This document shows, one piece after another, positions 51,389 to 60,319 of a stretch of 64,000 nucleotides of DNA. The stretch is from Bacteroidales bacterium. Lineage in GTDB: Bacteria > Bacteroidota > Bacteroidia > Bacteroidales > F082. The notes below the pieces were generated by a model that searched no databases, had not been told where the DNA came from, and saw only the letters and a list, made by a program, of their open reading frames with translations. Positions within the stretch are counted from its first letter, which is position 1, and every line of letters starts with the position of its first letter. Both the position numbers and the translations under genes were made by a program. The stretch covers positions 27,795 to 91,794 of the forward strand of contig JAFYIE010000011.1 in the NCBI GenBank assembly GCA_017538795.1, read 5' to 3'.

Positions 51389-52231
51389 TTAGCCTAATAT
51401 AAGTACGAGGTTATTATCAATATGTCCCGCCGGATAATCCCAAATTACAGGATATCCGTATTCTTTCACTTTCTCAAAAATGATTTCTTTGGCGGTCATG
51501 CCGAACGAAATCGTATTGTCGTGCATATCGGTGAACGCCCCAACCAGCAAAGCCTTCAAATTAGCAAGTTTTCCCGCGCGTTTCAGCGCCATCATCATTC
51601 GGTCGATGTGATAAAGATACTCGTCTAAATCCTCTATAAACAAGATTTTTCCATCCGTTTCCGGAAACAGGTCTGAACCCAACATCGAATATAAAACAGA
51701 AAGGTTTCCGCCGACGATTGGTGTGCCATCGAACGATTGTAGAGACGTGCCATGGCGTGTCTCTACGGTGTGCCATTTTCCTGTTAATGCATTATACAAC
51801 GATTCCAACGCTTCTGGTGTATTAGTTGGAAAATTTATTGCCATCGTCCCATGAATGCTTTGATAACCAAGCTGTTGCATCTTAGCGTGCAGCACCGTCA
51901 CGTCGCTGTATCCGACAATCCATTTCGGATGTTTCTCAAACTTTGTGAAGTCGAGTTTATCGACAATACGGATGGTTCCATAGCCACCACGAACGCACAA
52001 AATCGCGTCGATATCGTCTCTGTCGAGATAATCTTGCAGCACGCTTGCACGGAAGTCGTCATCACCTGCAAGTTGGTGATACTCAGCAAATAAGCGGTCG
52101 TCATAAACAGCGACAAAGCCTTTTTCTTCGATCCACTTCACTGCTGCAGCGATCTCATCACGCCCAATCTTCCTTGCCGGCGCAACGAGCGCAATCTTAG
52201 AGCCTTTTTTCAGATAATTAGGAGTTTTCAT
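51389..52231 (-). CDS. LD-carboxypeptidase (peptidase family S66)
   Basis: A 280-residue enzyme of the S66 family, which cuts the L,D-bond of tetrapeptides in recycled murein. Marks: KGSKIALVAPARKI, AILCVRGGYGTIRIVDKLDF with the nucleophile-region GGYG, KWIVGYSDVTVLHAKMQQLGYQSIHGTMAINFP, GGNLSVLYSMLGSD, LFIEDLDEYLYHIDRMMMALK, and a C-terminal GHIDNNLVLILG with His. In most relatives the nucleophile Ser is in a GxSD motif, here GYSD. A 28-bp palindrome at 51739-51766 is inserted in frame just before GGNLS, encoding ETRHGTSLQ. The frame extends upstream to 52345, but MKTPNYLKKG is the family-type start. Confidence 0.92.
   Translation of the reverse strand: MKTPNYLKKGSKIALVAPARKIGRDEIAAAVKWIEEKGFVAVYDDRLFAEYHQLAGDDDFRASVLQDYLDRDDIDAILCVRGGYGTIRIVDKLDFTKFEKHPKWIVGYSDVTVLHAKMQQLGYQSIHGTMAINFPTNTPEALESLYNALTGKWHTVETRHGTSLQSFDGTPIVGGNLSVLYSMLGSDLFPETDGKILFIEDLDEYLYHIDRMMMALKRAGKLANLKALLVGAFTDMHDNTISFGMTAKEIIFEKVKEYGYPVIWDYPAGHIDNNLVLILG
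51739..51766. repeat. 28-bp GTAG..CTAC palindrome inside the LD-carboxypeptidase gene
   Basis: GTAGAGACGTGCCA TGGCGTGTCTCTAC: all 14 base pairs form, two as G-T. Read on the coding strand it gives part of VETRHGTSLQS. Same length and ends as the elements at 26644 and 61387. Confidence 0.75.
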
Positions 52232-52235
52232 ACCG

Positions 52236-52243
52236 CAAAAATA
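52236..52243 (-). promoter_or_regulatory. -7 promoter element TATTTTTG, leaderless LD-carboxypeptidase mRNA
   Basis: Exact TAnnTTTG match on the minus strand. Its last base is only 5 bp from the A of ATG 52231, so transcription would begin at or next to the start codon. Confidence 0.6.
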
Positions 52244-52307
52244 ATAAAAATTTAATGGTATTAAAATGGTTACGAAAATAAAAAAGTGATTATTAAAATA
52301 AATTTTG

Positions 52308-52315
52308 TATATTTG
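52308..52315 (+). promoter_or_regulatory. -7 promoter element TATATTTG for the ORF6N gene
   Basis: Exact TAnnTTTG match. About 105 bp of leader follow before the start codon at 52425, long for this genome. Confidence 0.55.
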
Positions 52316-52371
52316 CAATTGTATTTGAGCCAAAAATAAGAGCATCGTATAATTTATTTAAGGGATGAGAA

Positions 52372-52387
52372 TTCGCAAGATTGCGAA
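52372..52387. promoter_or_regulatory. Small inverted repeat in the ORF6N leader
   Basis: TTCGCAA-GA-TTGCGAA is a 7-bp perfect inverted repeat 38 bp before the start codon, and TTGTTTAACAA follows at about 52399. These are candidate operators or leader hairpins for self-control; no direct proof. Confidence 0.35.
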
Positions 52388-52424
52388 GAGGTTATTTATT
52401 GTTTAACAAATAAAAATTAGAAGT

Positions 52425-53003
52425 ATGTCAAAAAATGAATTTTACGAAAATGATGGTAATCCAAATGATGGGTTAGAGGCTATTAAACAAAAGATTTTTG
52501 AATTGCGTGGGCTACGTGTAATGCTTGATTTTGATTTAGCAGATTTGTACAGAGTTGAAACTCGTTCTCTAAATCAAGCTGTAAAGCGTAATATTAAACG
52601 TTTTCCTGATGATTTTATGTTCAAGATTACTGAAAAAGAATGGGCAGGTATCTCATCACATTTTGTGATGACATCAAGAACAAAACGTCCGAAATCAGCG
52701 TTACCTATGGCGTTTACAGAGCATGGTGCACTTATGTTGTCAAGCGTTTTGCACAGTTCGATTGCTGTTGACATGAGCATTAAAATTACTCGAGCTTTTG
52801 TGGCTATTCGTCATGCATTACCGCTTATTGCAACGCAAAGAGATGTTGAAGATTTAAAACAACGAGTTAGGGCGCTTGAAGAATCGCAGCAAGATTTGGA
52901 ACAAGTTTATGAAGCTCTCAGTCAAATTGGAGAGCAACAAACTCCATTACCGGAAATAGGATATAATGCGATCCAGAAACGGAGAGATAACGGAGAATAT
53001 TAG
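52425..53003 (+). CDS. ORF6N domain protein
   Basis: A 192-residue cytoplasmic protein with an N-terminal ORF6N domain (residues about 18-105): IFELRGLRVMLDFDLADLYRVETRSLNQAVKRNIKRFPDDFMFKITEKEW, then LPMAFTEHGALMLSSVLHSSIAVDMSI. This is a DNA-binding module found in phage and mobile-element genes and in Bacteroidota chromosomes. A coiled coil (about 135-165, QRDVEDLKQRVRALEESQQDLEQVYEAL) follows. No phage genes are near, so it is either domesticated or a lone insertion. A strong terminator hairpin lies 20 bp downstream. Confidence 0.92.
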   Translation: MSKNEFYENDGNPNDGLEAIKQKIFELRGLRVMLDFDLADLYRVETRSLNQAVKRNIKRFPDDFMFKITEKEWAGISSHFVMTSRTKRPKSALPMAFTEHGALMLSSVLHSSIAVDMSIKITRAFVAIRHALPLIATQRDVEDLKQRVRALEESQQDLEQVYEALSQIGEQQTPLPEIGYNAIQKRRDNGEY

Positions 53004-53022
53004 TGTGGAGATATAAAAAGAA

Positions 53023-53051
53023 AAACCGCCTCCTGAATATGAAGGCGGTTT
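53023..53051. terminator. Two-way intrinsic terminator
   Basis: AAACCGCCT and AGGCGGTTT form a 9-bp stem with an 11-base loop, flanked by A-rich and T-rich ends. It sits between the convergent ORF6N gene (stop 53003) and the gene ending at 53071, and works in either direction. Confidence 0.85.
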
Positions 53052-53070
53052 ATAGCAAGCATTTATTCTT

Positions 53071-54390
53071 TTAGAAATAATAAACAATACCTAAGCCATT
53101 GCCAGTTACTCCCATACTTAATTTTGCCGGTTGAGCGCAGTGTTTGTTGTATTCTTTATAGGCTTCGCGCTTATTATAATTACCGATAATAAACTGTGGT
53201 ATTGATATTAAACAAAAACCAACAGCGGTAAATCTTATCATAGCCCTTTGTTTTTCAAATTTGTCAAGGGAAGTATCACCGCCATATCCATTTTCATTTA
53301 GTGACACGACAAAAATAGCCACACCACCCAATGCGCATGCCCATCCGACAGTATTCCATGTTTTACCTTTTTTGTACTTAGCCCAAGCTTCCGGACAATC
53401 TTCTATGATATCTTTATACTCCCGTCGTGACAACCGTTTATCACCAAAATAATAACTACTGCCATTTTTATGTATAAATATTTTTTCACTTAGAATCCTC
53501 TGTTGTTCTTCCTCAAGCTCTTTAAGCATATTGTCATATATTTGTTGGGTGTTGTCTTCAAAAACAAAAACATTATCTTCACCGTACGGTCTCAAAACTA
53601 TGTTGTTATATTTACAGCCGTTGGGCTCAACTATCATAATATTTTGAACATCTTCCGGAATTCTTTCAAAAGACAAATGATATTCCCATATGCCGCTTAT
53701 CTTTTTACCAACATTATGGTTTTGATCTAATTTAATGATATTTGTGGCGTCGATTAACTGATATTTTCGATGAGTTGACATATCCTCAATATAAGTGTCG
53801 CTACGAATGCCTAATTGGTGTTGTGAGTCCACGGTAACATATTTTAATGTAACTATAGTGAAATTTTCTCTATTTTCTATTTTTATGATAAAACTTTTAT
53901 TATCTATATTATCTCCGTAGGCATATGTCGAAAATTCTTTTTTTCTTCCGAAAAGAATATTTGCCAATGATTTCGAGGCCGCAACAAACTCTTTAATCGA
54001 AGAACAGTATTCTTCTGCAGTTTTCCAAACTTTTGACGTTTTGATATCTAAAAGTCGAGCTTCTATATAATATTCATTATCTAACTTTGTTATATTTGCC
54101 ACACAAACATTACTTGCCCCATATCTCTCGCCTATGTCAAACAACTTATTATCATCAATATTGTCATATTTACCTTTTTCCACAGAGATTTGTTCCAAAA
54201 AATCTGACGTTCTTTCAAGTGCAATATAATCAGGACTTTTTGTTATAGCCGACACAAGCTGACTGCTTAAAATATTTTGAGCATCTTGTGAAACGGATTC
54301 ACTTGCAGTGACATAAACAGCCACTGTTTTTTGGGCAAATGCCGTCATTGTCAGCATCAAGCCCACAATAAGTATAAAAACCTTCTTCAT
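53071..54390 (-). CDS. Exported CsgG/TolB-N-like protein with C-terminal membrane helices
   Basis: A 439-residue protein with a signal peptide (MKKVFILIVGLMLTMTAFAQ). Residues 20-150 look like the CsgG/LpoB/TolB-N alpha-beta domain found in many periplasmic Bacteroidota proteins: TVAVYVTASESVSQDAQNILSSQLVSAITKSPDYIALERTSDFLEQI, then GERYGASNVCVANITKLDNEYYIEARLLDIKTSKVWKTAEEY. The middle (155-280) is beta-rich, and two hydrophobic helices lie near 345-365 and 385-405. Function unknown. Its nearest promoter is 280 bp upstream, across the structured leader at 54440-54660. Confidence 0.75.
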   Translation of the reverse strand: MKKVFILIVGLMLTMTAFAQKTVAVYVTASESVSQDAQNILSSQLVSAITKSPDYIALERTSDFLEQISVEKGKYDNIDDNKLFDIGERYGASNVCVANITKLDNEYYIEARLLDIKTSKVWKTAEEYCSSIKEFVAASKSLANILFGRKKEFSTYAYGDNIDNKSFIIKIENRENFTIVTLKYVTVDSQHQLGIRSDTYIEDMSTHRKYQLIDATNIIKLDQNHNVGKKISGIWEYHLSFERIPEDVQNIMIVEPNGCKYNNIVLRPYGEDNVFVFEDNTQQIYDNMLKELEEEQQRILSEKIFIHKNGSSYYFGDKRLSRREYKDIIEDCPEAWAKYKKGKTWNTVGWACALGGVAIFVVSLNENGYGGDTSLDKFEKQRAMIRFTAVGFCLISIPQFIIGNYNKREAYKEYNKHCAQPAKLSMGVTGNGLGIVYYF

Positions 54391-54439
54391 TTTGTTATTA
54401 GTTTTAAATTAATTTAATGATTCCTTAATTTTTGACAAT

Positions 54440-54660
54440 AAAAAAAACCGTGAAACTTTTTGTTAAACTCGAGGTCCTAGGAGTACCTGTAACATCAACA
54501 AGAAAGCCCACGGTAATTACCCGCGAGCGTTTCAACTTTCTTTTGATGTTACTAACGAAATTTCCTAGGTTTCGAGTTTTTAAAGAAAAGCGAAAACGCC
54601 TTTTTATATGTCTCTAAATCCTTTTAACTTTTTCTGTTTCTTTAAAATTTTATGATTTAT
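54440..54660 (-). ncRNA. Structured leader or small RNA with alternative terminator and antiterminator stems
   Basis: A strong minus-strand promoter (TTTG 54696-54699, TATCTTTG 54666-54673) starts an RNA near 54660. It can form a 17-bp stem, GTAACATCAAAAGAAAG (54536-54552) with CTTTCTTGTTGATGTTAC (54489-54506), enclosed by CCTAGG/CCTAGG and ACTCGA/TCGAGT pairs. The same CTTTCTTGTT also belongs to ACCGTGGGCTTTCTTGTT (54497-54514), which pairs with AACAAAAAGTTTCACGGT (54447-54464, two mismatches) next to eight T. That second fold is an intrinsic terminator. It is either an attenuator for the gene starting at 54390 or a separate RNA of about 220 bases (6S RNA is one alternative). Confidence 0.5.
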
Positions 54661-54665
54661 CGGTG

Positions 54666-54699
54666 CAAAGATAATGATTTTTTCTTTTTCTCACACAAA
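54666..54699 (-). promoter_or_regulatory. Minus-strand promoter for the structured leader
   Basis: -7 TATCTTTG (54666-54673) and -33 TTTG (54696-54699), separated by 22 bp. It is the only good promoter for the CsgG-like gene, since the 50 bp in front of that gene have none. Confidence 0.6.
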
Positions 54700-54715
54700 T
54701 TTCACAGAAATACCA

Positions 54716-54806
54716 TTCGAAAATTTGAATATGTGCTAAAAAGCAGGCCTTGCGGTATGCGAAGCATATCCAGACTGCTGTTAGCACATATTCAAATTTT
54801 GAAAAT
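54716..54806. repeat. Long palindrome between divergent promoters of guaB and the structured leader
   Basis: Perfect 20-bp arms AAAATTTGAATATGTGCTAA (54720-54739) and TTAGCACATATTCAAATTTT (54781-54800) enclose AGCAG/CTGCT and GGTATGC/GCATATCC pairs, giving a nearly continuous hairpin. It falls upstream of both transcription starts, so neither transcript includes it; it would act as DNA or belong to an unrelated RNA. No second copy is in the window. Confidence 0.7.
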
Positions 54807-54834
54807 TCTTTTCCTGACATTAAAGAAAATTTCG

Positions 54835-54842
54835 TATTTTTG
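54835..54842 (+). promoter_or_regulatory. -7 promoter element TATTTTTG for guaB
   Basis: Exact TAnnTTTG match, 38 bp before the guaB start. Confidence 0.65.
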
Positions 54843-54868
54843 CAGATTAATTAAACGAATAAAATTAA

Positions 54869-56353
<1,485 letters not shown>

Positions 56354-56401
56354 TAAAAGTTAGGAATTTGAAGTTAGTAGTTAGAAGTTAATAGTAATAA
56401 A

Positions 56402-58390
56402 ATGAAAAAAGTATTAGTTCTTTTAGCAGTAATGATGCCAGCTCTGCTTTTTGCACAGGGTTGGAAATCAAAGACTTTGGTAACTATTGGCGATAGAAAC
56501 ATCTCCGCCGGGGAGTTCATGGAGATATACGAGAAAAACAACGTCAAAAGTGATGTTATCGACAAGAAAAACGTCGACGATTATCTCGAGATGTATATCA
56601 ATTTTAAGTTGAAAGTCGTTGAGGCTGAGAACCTTAAGATGGATACATTGCCGAAATTTGTGAAGGAATATAACGGATACAGAAAACAACTCGCAAAGCC
56701 TTATTTTTCGAACGACGCGGCTACTGAAAAGCTTGTCGAGGAGGCTTACGAAAGGATGCAGTGGGATGTCAACGCTTCGCATATTTTGGTGAAATGTGAC
56801 CCTCACGCTGTTCCGGCCGATACGCTTGCGGCTTACAACAAAGCTTTATCGATCCGTAAACGCGTCATGAATGGCGAGGACTTCGGCGATGTGGCTTTTG
56901 AAGTGTCAAACGACCCGTCGGCACGCGATACCGTCATTGGCAAGCGCTCTTATAAAGGAAACAAAGGAAACCTTGGCTATTTCACGGTTTTCGATATGGT
57001 TTATCCGTTTGAAAGCGGAGCATACAACACCAAAGAAGGTGAGGTTTCAATGCCTGTTCGCTCCGACTTCGGATATCATATCATAAAAGTCAACTCTAAG
57101 ACTCCGGCTTGCGGTATGATAAAAGCCGCTCACATCTTCCTGGCTGTCGACGAAAACGACCCGATGAAGACTGACTCCGTTGTTAAGGCAAAAGCCGAGA
57201 ATATCTATAACGAGATAGCAAAAGACGGCTCAAATTGGGACGTCATCGTTAAAAAATATTCCGACGACAAAGGCAGCGTCCCACATGGCGGGATCCTGAA
57301 TCCATTTAAAGTCAGCCAGATAGTTCCTGAGTTCATCGCTGAGGTTAAGAAGTTGAATACCAACGAATTCTCGGAGCCGGTCAAGACCAACTACGGCTAT
57401 CATATCATCAAACTTATCTCAAAATCAGGTGTCAGAAGTCTTGAAGACGAGAAAGAAAATATCACAAAGCGTGTCGAGAAAGACGGCCGCTCGAAGTTGA
57501 GCGACGAGATGGTGCTGAAACGTATCCTCAAAGAAAATAAATTCAAGGAAAACATCAAAGTTAAGGACGGATTTATCGCTACTGTCGACAGCACTTTGAA
57601 AGAAGGAAAATACGTTGTCGCCGAAGGTGTCGATACAACGAAAGTTCTTTTCAAATTCAAAAAACAAGAATACAGAATCGCTGATTTCGTCGAGTATATC
57701 AACGCTCACCAAAAGGCGCAGCCGTTCATGTCGGCAGCTTCATACGCTTACCAGCTTTATGATGAATTACTGAAAGAGTCGGCTTTCGCTTACGAGGACG
57801 CTCATCTCGAGGAAAAATATCCCGATTTTAGACTTCTCGTGCAGGAGTATCACGACGGCATCCTTCTCTTCGATTTGATGGATAAACAGGTTTGGAAAAA
57901 AGCCGAACTCGACACAGCCGGAATAAAATCTTTCTACGAAGAAAACAAGAACGATTATATGTGGGGCAAACGCGTGAAAACCATCGTGATAACTTCATAT
58001 AACGAGGAAAGCGTCGCAAGAGCTGAGGAACTTCTCAAACAAGATATCGGCTACGACAGTATAAAAGCAGTCGTTAAAAACGAAGGTGTCAAAGGCTTGA
58101 CAATTAAATCGCCTTATTTCCAACAGGGAGACAATGTTGATGTCGACGAAATGGAATGGGTGGCCGGAACAGTAAAAGTCATCCCTTCAACTGTTGACAA
58201 AACAACAAAAATCATCAAGATTTTGGAGGTTCGCGAGCCTGAGCCGAAGACTTACAAAGAGGCGAGAGGCGTCATCACATCGGCTTATCAATCGAAACTC
58301 GAACAGGATTGGCTGAAGGTTTTGAACGAGAAATATCCGGTTTCTGTTAACGATAAGATTTTAGAGAAAGTCAAGAAAATTTATCAATGA
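56402..58390 (+). CDS. Periplasmic peptidylprolyl isomerase with two parvulin domains
   Basis: A 662-residue exported protein: signal peptide MKKVLVLLAVMMPALLFAQ, an N-terminal SurA-like chaperone part, two parvulin domains at about 120-235 (ASHILVKCDPHA ... FGYHIIKV) and 240-345 (AAHIFLAVDEND ... YGYHIIKL), and a long C-terminal helical region of about 300 residues unlike SurA. Parvulins isomerise proline bonds and assist outer-membrane protein folding. Its stop overlaps the next gene by 4 bp (ATGA). First of three genes with a small lipoprotein and SurA. Confidence 0.9.
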   Translation: MKKVLVLLAVMMPALLFAQGWKSKTLVTIGDRNISAGEFMEIYEKNNVKSDVIDKKNVDDYLEMYINFKLKVVEAENLKMDTLPKFVKEYNGYRKQLAKPYFSNDAATEKLVEEAYERMQWDVNASHILVKCDPHAVPADTLAAYNKALSIRKRVMNGEDFGDVAFEVSNDPSARDTVIGKRSYKGNKGNLGYFTVFDMVYPFESGAYNTKEGEVSMPVRSDFGYHIIKVNSKTPACGMIKAAHIFLAVDENDPMKTDSVVKAKAENIYNEIAKDGSNWDVIVKKYSDDKGSVPHGGILNPFKVSQIVPEFIAEVKKLNTNEFSEPVKTNYGYHIIKLISKSGVRSLEDEKENITKRVEKDGRSKLSDEMVLKRILKENKFKENIKVKDGFIATVDSTLKEGKYVVAEGVDTTKVLFKFKKQEYRIADFVEYINAHQKAQPFMSAASYAYQLYDELLKESAFAYEDAHLEEKYPDFRLLVQEYHDGILLFDLMDKQVWKKAELDTAGIKSFYEENKNDYMWGKRVKTIVITSYNEESVARAEELLKQDIGYDSIKAVVKNEGVKGLTIKSPYFQQGDNVDVDEMEWVAGTVKVIPSTVDKTTKIIKILEVREPEPKTYKEARGVITSAYQSKLEQDWLKVLNEKYPVSVNDKILEKVKKIYQ

Positions 58391-58905
58391 GAATCAGATT
58401 TGCGATCGGATTGATATGTTTTCTGGCATTGATTTCGTGTCAGAACACAAAAAACGGCAACAACGACAAGGTTGTCGCTACCATTTATGACAAGACTTTG
58501 TATCAATCTGATTTGCAAAGCGTTCTGTATGACGGAATCAGTGTCAACGACAGCCTCATCCGTACAAAATCTTTCATTGATAACTGGATTCGCCGTCAGC
58601 TGTTGATTCATCAGGCGGAAAACAACTTAGCCGAATCGGAACTCGATTTCTCAAGACAGATTGAAGATTACCGCACTTCATTGATAATCTACAAATACGA
58701 GTCGATGCTGATTGAGCAAAACCTCGACACTGTCGTCTCAGATAATGAGATAGCGAAATATATTGAAGACAACTCACTGATAGAGATTGACACGACCGCT
58801 ATTCGCTATATCATATTGAATATGAGGAAGAAAGAGCTTATCGAGAGGATGAACAACAGCCTTTATAACAAGGCGGTAAAAGAAAGGGTTTTTGAAATTT
58901 ATTAA
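58387..58905 (+). CDS. Lipoprotein with SurA-N-like helical domain
   Basis: A 172-residue lipoprotein (lipobox LISC, Cys19). The mature part is helical (IYDKTLYQSDLQSVLYDGISVNDSLIRTKSFIDNWIRRQLLIHQAEN) and resembles the N-terminal chaperone domain of SurA/PpiD, without any parvulin domain. It starts in the stop of the ppiC-type gene and ends 10 bp before surA. It probably helps folding or delivery of outer-membrane proteins; inference from neighbours. Confidence 0.75.
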   Translation: MRIRFAIGLICFLALISCQNTKNGNNDKVVATIYDKTLYQSDLQSVLYDGISVNDSLIRTKSFIDNWIRRQLLIHQAENNLAESELDFSRQIEDYRTSLIIYKYESMLIEQNLDTVVSDNEIAKYIEDNSLIEIDTTAIRYIILNMRKKELIERMNNSLYNKAVKERVFEIY

Positions 58906-58915
58906 CATTAATATT

Positions 58916-60271
58916 ATGAAGCTAAAAAGGTTTTTTGCTTTAATTACTTTTGTAACAATCTGTTCTTCAGCTATTTATGCACAGCAGTCGCAGGTTGTTG
59001 ATAAAGTTGTCGCGGTAGTTGGAAGCAATATTATAATGCAGTCGGATATCGAAGAGCAATATATGCAGTACAGACTTCAAGGAGGAATAAAAGGTAGCGC
59101 TTCGTCGATTCGTTGCGAAATTCTTGAAGACCAGCTTTTCCGTAAACTGATGCTTAATCAGGCCGAACTCGACAGTATTGAGATTACCGACGACCAGATA
59201 GAGCAGGAAATGGAATATCGAATCCGTTATTTTGTTAATCAGCTTGGATCTCAGGAAAAGCTTGAGAAATATTATAACAAGTCGATGAAGGAGATAAAAA
59301 ACGAGCTTCGTACTATTATAAAAGACCAGAAACTCATTGACGAGGTGCAACGTAAGATCGTGGACGGTGTCAGTGCCACGCCAAGCGATGTGCGTCAATT
59401 TTTTGAGAACATACCGAGCGACTCTATCCCGCTTGTGAGCGCGCAGTACGAAATAGCGGAGCTGGTGAAGAAGCCGCCAATCACTTTCGACGAGAAACTT
59501 GCTGTGAAAGACCGTCTCTATGGTCTGCGCAGCCGTATCCTGAAAGGTGAGCGTTTCTCGACCTTGGCGCTGCTCTATTCCGAAGACCCGGGTTCAGCCA
59601 AGAAAGGCGGAGAGCTCGGTTTCAAGGGTAGAGGCGAGCTGGTGCCGGAGTTTGAAGCCGCGGCGTTCGCCTTGAAAGATGGCGAGATCTCGGAAGTAGT
59701 TGAAACAGAATACGGTTTTCATATCATACAGCTGATCGAACGCCGCGGCGATTACGTCAACGTGCGTCATATCCTGCTTCAGGTGAAAGTGTCGACAGAC
59801 GCTCTCGAAAAGGCTTATTATCAGCTCGATTCAATAGCGAAACTCATCAGAAACGACAGCATCACATTCGATGAGGCGGTGGTTAAGTTCAGCGACGAAG
59901 ACGACAAGGTGAACGGCGGATATCTTGTGAATCCTAACACCGGAAGCACTTTGTTCTCGGCGGAAGACCTCGACCAACAGATTTCGGTGGTTGTCAACAG
60001 ACTTCAAGTGGGAGAGGTCAGTAACCCGGTGCCAATGAAGACAAAAAACGACAAAGACGCGTACAGGTTGCTGATTATCAAGAGAAAAACGACGCCTCAC
60101 AAGGCGAACCTTAAAGACGATTACGCCTTGATTCAGCAATGGACGATGCAAAAGCTGCGTCAGGAAGCCATTAACAAATGGATTGAGACAAAATCGAAGA
60201 AAGCATACGTGAAAATCAGCGACGATTATTGCGACTGCGATTTTCAATTTGATTGGAAAACTAACAAATAG
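58916..60271 (+). CDS. surA: SurA-like periplasmic chaperone/peptidylprolyl isomerase
   Basis: A 451-residue exported protein: signal peptide (MKLKRFFALITFVTICSSAIYAQQ), SurA N-domain (DKVVAVVGSNIIMQSDIEEQYMQYRLQGG), two parvulin domains at about 175-280 (YEIAELVKKPPI ... YGFHIIQL) and 285-390 (VRHILLQVKVSTDALEKAY), and a short C-terminal helix. It protects and delivers outer-membrane proteins to the Bam machine. The TTG at 58892 that extends the frame is not preferred; ATG 58916 starts the signal peptide. Third gene of the periplasmic folding operon. Confidence 0.93.
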   Translation: MKLKRFFALITFVTICSSAIYAQQSQVVDKVVAVVGSNIIMQSDIEEQYMQYRLQGGIKGSASSIRCEILEDQLFRKLMLNQAELDSIEITDDQIEQEMEYRIRYFVNQLGSQEKLEKYYNKSMKEIKNELRTIIKDQKLIDEVQRKIVDGVSATPSDVRQFFENIPSDSIPLVSAQYEIAELVKKPPITFDEKLAVKDRLYGLRSRILKGERFSTLALLYSEDPGSAKKGGELGFKGRGELVPEFEAAAFALKDGEISEVVETEYGFHIIQLIERRGDYVNVRHILLQVKVSTDALEKAYYQLDSIAKLIRNDSITFDEAVVKFSDEDDKVNGGYLVNPNTGSTLFSAEDLDQQISVVVNRLQVGEVSNPVPMKTKNDKDAYRLLIIKRKTTPHKANLKDDYALIQQWTMQKLRQEAINKWIETKSKKAYVKISDDYCDCDFQFDWKTNK

Positions 60272-60276
60272 TTAGT

Positions 60277-60296
60277 CAGTTAATCATGATTAACTG
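60277..60296. promoter_or_regulatory. 20-bp perfect palindrome upstream of the MoxR gene
   Basis: CAGTTAATCATGATTAACTG, 5 bp after the surA stop, followed by two direct AACAACTG repeats and AATAACT before the start codon at 60320. Candidate operator or mRNA hairpin; no U-run, so probably not a terminator. Confidence 0.4.
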
Positions 60297-60319
60297 AACA
60301 ACTGAACAACTGAATAACT

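Noticed and set aside
54586-54606. Plus-strand terminator and a plus-strand small RNA reading of 54466-54606
   Set aside because: The GCG-AAAA-CGC stem is only 3 bp firm and no TAnnTTTG lies upstream on that strand; the minus-strand reading has a good promoter and a better terminator.
54432-54617. 61-codon plus-strand frame in the region upstream of guaB
   Set aside because: TTG start, odd composition, and it runs straight through the structured leader, which explains the sequence better.
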